This document shows, one piece after another, positions 1-6,287 of a stretch of DNA of 7,361 bases; within the stretch, counting starts at the first letter, position 1; the number at the start of each line of letters is the position of its first letter. Origin of the DNA: Acidimicrobium sp. BACL17 MAG-120823-bin42 (lineage in GTDB: Bacteria; Actinomycetota; Acidimicrobiia; Acidimicrobiales; Ilumatobacteraceae); NCBI GenBank assembly GCA_001438985.1, contig LIAZ01000058.1, positions 1-7,361 on the forward strand, written 5' to 3'. A model generated the notes under the pieces. The model did no database searches. It was not told the DNA's origin and saw nothing but the letters and a program-made list of their open reading frames with translations. The translations under genes and the position numbers were made by a program.

Positions 1-303
1 ATTGCATACGGCGCACCAGATGATCCGAACACCTTCATGGCCATGGTCAATCAAATTCCGGATGGCGCTGTATTCTCGGCGTTCTCCATCGGTCGCATGC
101 AGATTCCATTCGTTGCTCAGTCGGTACTTGCCGGTGGCAACGTGCGCGTTGGTCTTGAAGACAACCTGTACTTGAACCGCGGCGAACTTGCCACCAACGG
201 CAAACTCGTTGAGCGCGCTGTCAATATTCTCGAGAACATGAACGTGTCCATCATGGGCCCTCAGGAAGTTCGCGAAAAACTTAAACTCACCAAGCACGCG
301 TAA
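1..303 (+). CDS. cdhC: Beta-keto acid cleavage enzyme (BKACE/DUF849), C-terminal part; probable 3-dehydrocarnitine cleavage enzyme
   Basis: The frame is open from base 1, so this is the last 100 residues of a protein of usually about 300; the ATG at 37 is internal. BKACE enzymes are metal-dependent TIM barrels that condense a beta-keto acid with acetyl-CoA, giving acetoacetate and a new acyl-CoA. The visible part contains VRVGLEDN (E53 and D54 of the fragment, bases 157-162), which matches the family's metal-binding Glu followed by the active-site Asp. The catalytic HxH metal site lies outside the window. The substrate cannot be read from this fragment. The next gene is carnitine dehydrogenase, so 3-dehydrocarnitine (giving betainyl-CoA plus acetoacetate) is the natural assignment, as for CdhC in Pseudomonas. 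The family call is secure; the substrate is an inference from context. Confidence 0.85.
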   Translation: MAYGAPDDPNTFMAMVNQIPDGAVFSAFSIGRMQIPFVAQSVLAGGNVRVGLEDNLYLNRGELATNGKLVERAVNILENMNVSIMGPQEVREKLKLTKHA

Positions 304-307
304 GGAG
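302..307 (+). promoter_or_regulatory. Shine-Dalgarno of the carnitine dehydrogenase fusion, overlapping the upstream stop
   Basis: AAGGAG begins inside the TAA stop of the BKACE gene and lies 5 bases before the ATG at 313. It supports that start and suggests that ribosomes ending on the first gene can reinitiate on the second. Confidence 0.75.
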
Positions 308-312
308 TAGCC

Positions 313-1797
313 ATGAGCAACATTCCTGGCTTACAGACCGTTGGGCTACTTGGTGGTGGTGTAATTGGTGGTGCCTGGGCCGCACGCTTTGTTTTAAATG
401 GTGTTGATGTGAAGTTGTACGACATTGATCCGCAGGCAACCCGCAAAATGAACGAGATCATGGTTAATGCACGTCGTGCATATTCCAAGCTGACGCTTGC
501 CCCCCTTCCACAAGAGGGAACTATCACATTTGTGAACACGCCTGAAGAGGCTGTTACAGATGTTGATTACGTTCAGGAAAGCGCACCAGAACGCCTCGAG
601 TTGAAGCAAGAATTGCTTGCTCGAGCCAGTAAGGCCGCATCACCAACCACAGTGTTTGGCTCATCAACGTCTGGACTTTTGCCAACGCAGATCCAAAAGG
701 ACATGGTGAACCCAGAGCGTTTCGTGGTGGTGCACCCCTTTAATCCCGTGTATCTCATGCCACTCGCCGAAATTTGTGGCGGCGACTTAACGAGTGAAGC
801 AACCAAGTTGCGCGCAAAGGAAGTGGTCACGGCAGTGGGCATGAAGCCGCTCATGCTGAGCAAAGAAATTGACGGATTTATTGCAGACCGTTTGATGGAA
901 GCGCTGTGGCGCGAAGCATTGTGGCTTGTAAATGACGGCGTTGCCACTGCAGAAGAAATTGACGACGCAATGCGGTTTGGCCCCGGCTTGCGCTGGTCGT
1001 TCATGGGTACATTCCTGGTGTATCGCATTGCCGGTGGCGAAGCAGGAATGCGTCACTTCATGGCGCAATTTGGCCCATCGCTGAAATGGCCTTGGACCAA
1101 GTTGATGGACGTGCCAGAACTAGACGATGTGTTGCTGGAAAAGATTGTTTCGCAAAGCGATGATCAGGCCGGCACCGCCACCATTCGCGAACTTGAAGCG
1201 CTTCGCGATGACTGTTTAGTTTCGGTATTCCAAGCATTGCGTGGCAATAACTACGGTGCTGGAAAAGTACTCGCCGAATACGAACGCGAGCTCTTTGGTC
1301 GCGGCCCGGTGCCTGTGCTTGACCCACTTGCCCCTTCTGTTTCGCACGAGATGATCATTCCTGCCGACTGGACTGACTACAACGGCCACACGAATGATTC
1401 GCGTTACTCACAACTTGCCAGCGAAGCAAGCGACACGTTTTTCCGCGCGATTGGGTTTACACCGGAGTACCTGGCAACCGGTCGCACGTTTTACACCGTT
1501 GAAGGCCACACGCGTTATCTTGATCAAACACATTCGGGCGACAAGATCAAGGTTCTTACTCGCGTTGCCTCATACGACGAAAAGCGCATTCACTTGTGGT
1601 CTGAAGTGGTTCGCGAAGACGATGTTGTTGCATTTACCGCAGAACACATCTTCTTGCATGTTGACACCAACACTGGCAAGTCGTCGCCAATGGGCGGCGA
1701 GATGATGACGAAGTTGAAGCCAATCGGCGACGCACACGCAAAGCTTCCTCAACCAGTTGGCATTGGCCGACGTGTTGGCGAAAAGCCTGCCAAGTAG
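313..1797 (+). CDS. cdhA: L-carnitine 3-dehydrogenase fused to a C-terminal hotdog thioesterase (494 aa)
   Basis: The N-terminal part (about residues 1-325) is a 3-hydroxyacyl-CoA dehydrogenase-like NAD enzyme that oxidises L-carnitine to 3-dehydrocarnitine. It shows a Rossmann GGGVIG at 14-19, an acidic D37 after strand 2 favouring NAD+ over NADP+, SSTS at 117-120, HPFNP at 141-145 with the likely catalytic H141 paired with E153 twelve residues later, and GFIADRL at 188-194. The C-terminal part (about 345-460) is a 4HBT-type hotdog domain with DYNGHTND at 355-362, where D355 sits at the usual catalytic acid position, then a tail rich in basic residues. The length matches the bifunctional L-carnitine dehydrogenase/betainyl-CoA thioesterases known from rhizobia. 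The start at 313 has a good ribosome site. Odd point: a second thioesterase follows directly, and from memory the fused domain here is less like the rhizobial fused domain than that free-standing one is. Its substrate may therefore be carnitinyl-CoA rather than betainyl-CoA. Confidence 0.9.
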   Translation: MSNIPGLQTVGLLGGGVIGGAWAARFVLNGVDVKLYDIDPQATRKMNEIMVNARRAYSKLTLAPLPQEGTITFVNTPEEAVTDVDYVQESAPERLELKQELLARASKAASPTTVFGSSTSGLLPTQIQKDMVNPERFVVVHPFNPVYLMPLAEICGGDLTSEATKLRAKEVVTAVGMKPLMLSKEIDGFIADRLMEALWREALWLVNDGVATAEEIDDAMRFGPGLRWSFMGTFLVYRIAGGEAGMRHFMAQFGPSLKWPWTKLMDVPELDDVLLEKIVSQSDDQAGTATIRELEALRDDCLVSVFQALRGNNYGAGKVLAEYERELFGRGPVPVLDPLAPSVSHEMIIPADWTDYNGHTNDSRYSQLASEASDTFFRAIGFTPEYLATGRTFYTVEGHTRYLDQTHSGDKIKVLTRVASYDEKRIHLWSEVVREDDVVAFTAEHIFLHVDTNTGKSSPMGGEMMTKLKPIGDAHAKLPQPVGIGRRVGEKPAK

Positions 1798-1803
1798 GCG
1801 ACG

Positions 1804-2310
1804 ATGAGCGCAGTGGTGTGGACGCCCGGAACCGTGGTTCCTGCCCCGCTCGACTTGTACACCTGCAAGGTTGAACAGGACTGGGTGGACTACAACGGCC
1901 ACATGACCGAGGCTGCATACCTCACTGCCATGGGTTGGGGCTCGGATGCCCTGTTTACCTACATCGGTGACAACGACGAGTACCGAGCTGCAGGCAATTC
2001 GTTCTACACCGTAGAAACCCACATTGTGTATGAGGACGAAGCCTTCCTTGACCAACCGCTGCACTGCACCACGCTCGTTCTCGACATGGATGCAAAGCGG
2101 ATGCACATCTACCATGAATTGTTCAATTCAGACACCGGAAAGCGCTTATCTAATTGCGAGCAAATGCTGGTGCATGTTGATATGAAGTTGGGAAAGTCAG
2201 CGCCGATTCTTCCGCACGTTGCCGAAGCTCTGACCGCAATTTACGAAGTACACAAGCATATGCCAACACCTGAAAATGTTGGTCGCGTCATGAAAATCAA
2301 ACACGAGTAA
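1804..2310 (+). CDS. Hotdog-fold acyl-CoA thioesterase, probable betainyl-CoA thioesterase (168 aa)
   Basis: A single 4HBT-type hotdog domain fills about residues 20-138. DWVDYNGHMTEAAYL at 26-40 carries the likely catalytic D29; FYTVETH at 67-73 and DAKRMHIYHE at 96-105 are further shared blocks. The family hydrolyses short polar acyl-CoA esters in the cytoplasm. Aligned by hand to the fused domain of the preceding gene, about 36 of 110 positions are identical, so the two are homologous but long diverged, not a recent duplication. Its DYNGHMTE block and the VETH segment recall the thioesterase domain of rhizobial carnitine dehydrogenase fusions, so betainyl-CoA to glycine betaine is the favoured reaction (functionally CdhB). 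L-carnitinyl-CoA is the alternative. The start lies 6 bases after the upstream stop with no clear Shine-Dalgarno, pointing to translational coupling; the next in-frame Met is inside the active-site block, so the start is firm. Confidence 0.85.
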   Translation: MSAVVWTPGTVVPAPLDLYTCKVEQDWVDYNGHMTEAAYLTAMGWGSDALFTYIGDNDEYRAAGNSFYTVETHIVYEDEAFLDQPLHCTTLVLDMDAKRMHIYHELFNSDTGKRLSNCEQMLVHVDMKLGKSAPILPHVAEALTAIYEVHKHMPTPENVGRVMKIKHE

Positions 2311-2314
2311 AGGA
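2309..2314 (+). promoter_or_regulatory. Shine-Dalgarno of the acyl-CoA dehydrogenase gene
   Basis: AAAGGA overlaps the last two bases of the thioesterase TAA stop and sits 5 bases before the ATG at 2320, supporting that start. Confidence 0.65.
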
Positions 2315-2319
2315 CCAAT

Positions 2320-3480
2320 ATGAATTTTGAACTCACCGACGAACAGCAAGCAATTGTTGACACCACACGCACCTTCACCGAAAAGGAACTCATCCCCCAC
2401 GAGGAGCTCGTAGAAAAACTCGGGAACGTACCACCAGACTTGGTGCAGCAGATCAAAGACCGTTCAATCGCCGCGGGCATCTATGCATGCAATATGCCCA
2501 CCGAATATGGCGGTGGCGGACTTAACTCATTTGATTCAACACTTGTAGACCGCGAGTTTGGCGCAACGTCGTACGCATTGCATTACATCGTTGCTCGCCC
2601 GTCAAACATCTTGCGCGCGTGCAAAGACGAACAAATTCAGGAGTACCTCATTCCCACCATCACAGGCGAACGAGTTGATTGTCTTGCAATGAGCGAGCCT
2701 GATGCTGGATCAGACGTGCGTGGCATGAAGTGCACTGCAGTGAAAGACGGCAAAGACTGGGTAATCAACGGAACGAAGCACTTCATTTCCCACGCCGACC
2801 TTGCCGACTACACCATTTTGTTTGCAGCAACCGCCGAAGAGCAAACGTCAAAGGGACCAAAGAAAAAGATCACCGGCTTCTTGGTGGACTTCGACACACC
2901 GGGTTGTGAAAAAGTTGCTGGCTACAACAGCGTGTCCAACTCTGGATACCACAACTTGATTATCAACTTTGATAACTGCCGAGTTCCAGAAAGCAAGATT
3001 CTTGGCGAACTGCACGGAGGTTTTGATGTAGCCAACGAATGGCTTGGCTCCACTCGCCTACAGGTTGCGGCCGTGTGCGTAGGTCGTGCTCGGCGAGCAT
3101 TGCAGATGAGCATTGAATGGGCAGCCACCCGCGAGCAATTCGGTCAGCAGATTGGCAAGTTTCAAGGCGTGTCGTTCAAGTTGGCCGACATGCAGACGCA
3201 ACTCGATGCCGCAGAGTTGTTGACATTGCGTGCCGCCTGGAACGATGCGCATGGCAAGTTTGACGATTCAGAAATGGCAATGGCCAAGGTATTTGCCAGC
3301 GAAATGTGCCAGTTTGTCACCGATGAGGCGATTCAAATCTTTGGCGGCATGGGCTTGATGGACGAATTGCCGCTTGAGCGGATGTGGCGCGATACTCGCG
3401 TTGATCGCATTTGGGATGGCACGAGTGAAATTCAGCGCCACATCATTTCGCGTCAATTACTTCGCAAGTACGGCGGCTGA
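2320..3480 (+). CDS. Acyl-CoA dehydrogenase, probable gamma-butyrobetainyl-CoA dehydrogenase (386 aa)
   Basis: Full-length FAD acyl-CoA dehydrogenase with the three usual parts: N-terminal helical domain (about 1-118), beta domain (about 119-230) and C-terminal helical domain (about 231-383). The family signature MSEPDAGSD is at 124-132, NGTKHFIS at 150-157, REQFGQQIGKFQ at 271-282, QIFGGMG at 339-345 and RMWRDTRVDRIWDGTSEIQR at 354-373. At the position where medium-chain enzymes carry the catalytic Glu (YEGT) this protein has D366 (IWDGT), and the alternative Glu site used by isovaleryl-CoA dehydrogenase (before the Arg of helix G) is T245. E. coli CaiA has a Gly at the first position, fitting its reductive role; an Asp here can still act as a base, so oxidation of gamma-butyrobetainyl-CoA to crotonobetainyl-CoA is favoured. 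No electron-transfer flavoprotein genes are in the window. The family is certain; the substrate is inferred from CaiD and carnitine dehydrogenase in the operon. Confidence 0.88.
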   Translation: MNFELTDEQQAIVDTTRTFTEKELIPHEELVEKLGNVPPDLVQQIKDRSIAAGIYACNMPTEYGGGGLNSFDSTLVDREFGATSYALHYIVARPSNILRACKDEQIQEYLIPTITGERVDCLAMSEPDAGSDVRGMKCTAVKDGKDWVINGTKHFISHADLADYTILFAATAEEQTSKGPKKKITGFLVDFDTPGCEKVAGYNSVSNSGYHNLIINFDNCRVPESKILGELHGGFDVANEWLGSTRLQVAAVCVGRARRALQMSIEWAATREQFGQQIGKFQGVSFKLADMQTQLDAAELLTLRAAWNDAHGKFDDSEMAMAKVFASEMCQFVTDEAIQIFGGMGLMDELPLERMWRDTRVDRIWDGTSEIQRHIISRQLLRKYGG

Positions 3481-3488
3481 GTTCAACA

Positions 3489-5498
3489 ATGCCCGATCTC
3501 TCGCGCTTGCTTAACCCACGCAGCATTGCCGTGATTGGTGGTGCACCCGCTGCGCGAGTAGTTGAGCAGTGCTTAAAACTTGGCTACACCGGAAAGATCT
3601 GGCCTGTACACCCAACGAAAAAGGACATGCACGGAGTTGCCTGCTTTCCTGCGCTTGCCAACCTGCCTGGCGTTCCTGATGCAGCATTCGTTGCGGTCAA
3701 CCGTCACCTTACGCTTGACGCAATTTCACAGTTGAGCGCAATGGAAGCCGGCGGCGCAGTGTGTTACGCGTCAGGATTTGCCGAATCAGGCGATGTTGAG
3801 TTGCAAACCGAGCTCGTGCGACGTGCTGGCGAACTTCCGATACTTGGCCCTAACTGTTACGGCTACATCAATGCATTAGATGGCATTGCACTGTGGCCAG
3901 ATGAACATGGCTGCATACCGGTACAGCACGGTGTCGGCATTATTTCGCAAAGCGGCAACGTGGGCATCAACCTCACCATGCAGCAACGCGGCTTGAACAT
4001 GGCGTACATGGTCACTGTGGGAAATCAGGCTGGTGGCGGTGTTGAAGATGCGCTGCAGTCATTTATTAATGACGACCGCGTCACCGCGATAGGCATGTTT
4101 ATCGAGGCCGTACGCGAGCCAATTCGTTTCGCTGAACTTGCGCAATTGGCGTACAACAAAGGCAAGCGCATTGTTGCATTGCAAACCGGCAAGTCTGAAG
4201 CAGGAGCGCTCATTGCTGCTTCGCACACGGCTTCGCTTGCGGGCAACCGTCAGGCCTACGCCGCTTTGTTTGATCGCTGCGCAGTTGCCACCGTAGAGAC
4301 ACCTACAGAACTGATTGAAACATTGAAGATGCTTGACAACGGTGGGGTGCTGGGTGGTTATCGACTTGCATCGCTGTCATGTTCAGGTGGCGAAGCATCG
4401 CTCATTGCCGACATGTCGGAATTCACCAACCTGAAGTTTGAGCCATTCCCTGCAGAACAGACTGCGCGAATAGAAGCAACGCTCACCGAACTGGTGCATG
4501 TTGGTAACCCTTTCGATTACCACACGTTTATGTGGGGCGATAAATCCGCCATGACCGCAACGTTTGGTGAAACCATGCGCGGTGATCATGATGCAACGTT
4601 GTTGCTGCTTGATGCCCCACCACGCGACGATCAGGATGCAAGTAGTTGGCTGGTTGCTGCAGAGGCATTTGCTGCAGCGGCACAAACAACTGGTCGACGC
4701 GCAGTATGTGTGGCAACCATGTCTGAAAATTTTTCAGAAAGCATGCGCAATTCCATCATGTCGCTTGGTCTAAATGCTGCCCAGGGGCTACGCGAAACAC
4801 TGGTGGCACTCGACCGCGCGGCTTGGCTTGGCACTCATTCGCCAATGGCGCTTCCATCACCAGTAGACGCACCAGGCGAAACAGCATTGGTTGATGAAGC
4901 AAACAGCAAAATTCTTCTCGCTTCTTGGGGCGTGCCAGTACCGATGGGCGCTCGCTGTACCCGCAACAATGTGGTGAGTGAAGCGCAACATATTGGCTTT
5001 CCCATCACGTTGAAAGGCCTTGGTCTCGCTCATAAAAGCGAAGCAGGCGCTGTGGCTGTTGGCTTGCGCGACACCGAACAACTCGTTGCATCGCTCAATT
5101 CGATGCCGTCTGAAATCGCTGAGTTCTTGGTTGAACAGACAGTCACCGGAATCGTCGCCGAAGTGCTCGTGAGCATTCGTCGCTCTGCCCCACTTGGTTG
5201 GCTCATTACCGTTGGCGCAGGTGGTGTGCTTACCGAGCTATGGCGCGACACGCAGTGCATGCTCGCACCCGCAACTGCCGACGACATCCACGCAGCACTG
5301 CAACGGCTGCGTATTGCTCCAATCCTCAATGGCTATCGCGGTAAACCTGCTGCCAACATTGATGCACTGGTCTCGGCGATACTCACATTGCAAACAAGCG
5401 TTGTAGGTTCACATCTTGCAGAAGTTGAACTGAATCCTGTGCTTGCCACCACCACATCGGCAATTGCCGTTGATGCGTTAATCATTGAGGAGAAATAG
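3489..5498 (+). CDS. NDP(ADP)-forming acyl-CoA synthetase, single chain; probable gamma-butyrobetaine-CoA ligase (669 aa)
   Basis: This belongs to the ADP-forming acetyl-CoA synthetase/succinyl-CoA ligase superfamily, alpha and beta parts fused. The CoA-binding Rossmann domain (about 1-135) starts with NPRSIAVIGG and contains GPNCYGYIN at 120-128. The ligase domain (about 145-290) has IISQSGNVG at 151-159 and SHTASLAG at 245-252, where H246 is the phosphohistidine that carries the phosphoryl group. The C-terminal ATP-grasp part (about 465-669) shows ITLKG at 506-510, HKSEAGAV at 515-522, GAGGVLTELWRD at 576-587 and ELNPVLA at 647-653. Such enzymes activate a carboxylate with ATP and CoA, releasing ADP and phosphate. 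This would replace the AMP-forming CaiC or the CoA-transferase CaiB of the anaerobic system. Gamma-butyrobetaine is the inferred substrate; direct activation of carnitine is possible. The superfamily also contains DddX, an ATP-dependent DMSP lyase, so a related methylated zwitterion cannot be excluded. The start follows the previous stop by 8 bases without an obvious Shine-Dalgarno. Confidence 0.87.
   Translation: MPDLSRLLNPRSIAVIGGAPAARVVEQCLKLGYTGKIWPVHPTKKDMHGVACFPALANLPGVPDAAFVAVNRHLTLDAISQLSAMEAGGAVCYASGFAESGDVELQTELVRRAGELPILGPNCYGYINALDGIALWPDEHGCIPVQHGVGIISQSGNVGINLTMQQRGLNMAYMVTVGNQAGGGVEDALQSFINDDRVTAIGMFIEAVREPIRFAELAQLAYNKGKRIVALQTGKSEAGALIAASHTASLAGNRQAYAALFDRCAVATVETPTELIETLKMLDNGGVLGGYRLASLSCSGGEASLIADMSEFTNLKFEPFPAEQTARIEATLTELVHVGNPFDYHTFMWGDKSAMTATFGETMRGDHDATLLLLDAPPRDDQDASSWLVAAEAFAAAAQTTGRRAVCVATMSENFSESMRNSIMSLGLNAAQGLRETLVALDRAAWLGTHSPMALPSPVDAPGETALVDEANSKILLASWGVPVPMGARCTRNNVVSEAQHIGFPITLKGLGLAHKSEAGAVAVGLRDTEQLVASLNSMPSEIAEFLVEQTVTGIVAEVLVSIRRSAPLGWLITVGAGGVLTELWRDTQCMLAPATADDIHAALQRLRIAPILNGYRGKPAANIDALVSAILTLQTSVVGSHLAEVELNPVLATTTSAIAVDALIIEEK
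5487..5492 (+). promoter_or_regulatory. Shine-Dalgarno of caiD, inside the end of the ligase gene
   Basis: GAGGAG lies 9 bases before the ATG at 5502 and within the final codons of the ligase gene. It is the strongest ribosome site in the operon and fixes the caiD start. Confidence 0.7.
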
Positions 5499-5501
5499 AT
5501 C

Positions 5502-6278
5502 ATGGCCGTACACACCACCACTTCGCTTGACGGCAAGGTGCTTGAAATAACTCTTGACCGCCCAAAAGCCAATGCAATTGATGCTGTAACGAGCCGCGAG
5601 CTGAGCAACACATTCGTTGCCTTTATGGCCGACCCTGTTCAACGTGTTGCAATACTTACTGGTGGTGGCGAAAAGTTCTTTTCCGCAGGCTGGGATTTGG
5701 GCAGCGCAGCAGATGGTGAGTCATTCGAATCGGATTATGGCGCAGGGGGATTCGGTGGCTTTCCCGAACTCACGCACCGCCCAAAGCCAATCATCGTTGC
5801 CGTAAATGGAATGGCCGTTGGTGGAGGATTTGAAATTGCGATGTCAGCAGATTTCATTGTTGCAGCGGACCATGCGCAATTCTTTCTTCCCGAAACACGT
5901 GTGGGCGTACTGCCCGATGCTGGTTCAATTCGCTTGCCTCGATTACTACCCCGCCAGTTAGCAAATGAAATCATCTTCGGTGGTCGTCGTTTAACAGCCG
6001 AAGAAGCAATGACGTGGGGAATCGTGAACAAGGTCGCCCCAAGTGCTGAACTGATGGAAACTGCACGGGCACTTGCTGCCGAGATCTGCTTGTCTGCCCC
6101 ACTCAGCGTTGCCGCGGTACTCGACATCATGCGTGTTACCGAAGAATTAAACATTGCCGAGAGTTACGCTGCAATGCGTAGCAACGAGGCATACATCAAG
6201 GCGATCAATTCGCAAGATGCGTTGGAAGGCCCACATGCTTTCGCCGAAAAGCGAGACCCCGTGTGGAAAGGTAAGTAA
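5502..6278 (+). CDS. caiD: Crotonobetainyl-CoA hydratase (CaiD), 258 aa
   Basis: Crotonase-fold enzyme that adds water to crotonobetainyl-CoA to give L-carnitinyl-CoA. It follows E. coli CaiD from end to end as I remember that sequence: LEITLDRPKANAIDA at 14-28, GGGEKFFSAGWDL at 54-66, GGGFEIAMSADFIV at 107-120, LPETRVGV at 129-136, and a closing block EGPHAFAEKRDPVWKGK at 242-258 that is almost identical to the enterobacterial C-terminus. The two catalytic glutamates fall at E111 and E131, with the same 20-residue spacing as CaiD. The FSAGWDL loop (60-66) and GGGF (107-110) form the oxyanion hole. One oddity: the loop after E131 reads PDAGSIRLP, apparently one residue shorter than PDSGGVLRLP in E. 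coli CaiD. It is the last gene of the operon and lies 3 bases after the ligase stop. This is the most specific functional call in the window and sets the interpretation of its neighbours. Confidence 0.93.
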   Translation: MAVHTTTSLDGKVLEITLDRPKANAIDAVTSRELSNTFVAFMADPVQRVAILTGGGEKFFSAGWDLGSAADGESFESDYGAGGFGGFPELTHRPKPIIVAVNGMAVGGGFEIAMSADFIVAADHAQFFLPETRVGVLPDAGSIRLPRLLPRQLANEIIFGGRRLTAEEAMTWGIVNKVAPSAELMETARALAAEICLSAPLSVAAVLDIMRVTEELNIAESYAAMRSNEAYIKAINSQDALEGPHAFAEKRDPVWKGK

Positions 6279-6287
6279 CGCTTACTT
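6273..6287. other. Palindromic tail-to-tail junction between caiD and the serine hydrolase
   Basis: Both genes end with Lys-stop written AAG TAA, one on each strand, separated by CGC. This creates a perfect inverted repeat of 6-base arms with a 3-base centre; an alternative fold pairs 6269-6275 with 6281-6287 around a 5-base loop, including one G-T pair. There is no T-run on either side, so it is not a convincing intrinsic terminator. It may simply reflect the coincidence of the two gene ends. Confidence 0.45.

Noticed and set aside
37..303. ATG at 37 as the start of a small 88-residue gene
   Set aside because: The frame is open upstream to base 1 and the sequence is the C-terminal end of a BKACE of about 300 residues; no ribosome site precedes 37.
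573..1028. Minus-strand open frame of 151 codons
   Set aside because: It lies wholly within the carnitine dehydrogenase coding region and has no family motif.
1570..2115. Minus-strand open frame of 181 codons across the fusion/thioesterase junction
   Set aside because: It spans two well-supported plus-strand genes, shows no recognisable domain and its composition is that of a reverse-strand shadow.
1804..2310. Free-standing thioesterase as a recent duplicate of the fused domain
   Set aside because: Only about one third of residues match and the DNA shows no long identical stretches, so the two domains diverged long ago.
4722..4738. Perfect inverted repeat with 8-base arms around one T (TCTGAAAA T TTTTCAGA)
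   Set aside because: It sits deep in the ligase coding region, encodes an ordinary SENFSE stretch, and the one-base centre cannot form a hairpin loop without breaking pairs. An operator is possible but nothing else supports one.
5735..6154. Minus-strand open frame of 139 codons
   Set aside because: It is antisense to the catalytic core of CaiD; Ser- and Ala-rich shadow composition with no motif.
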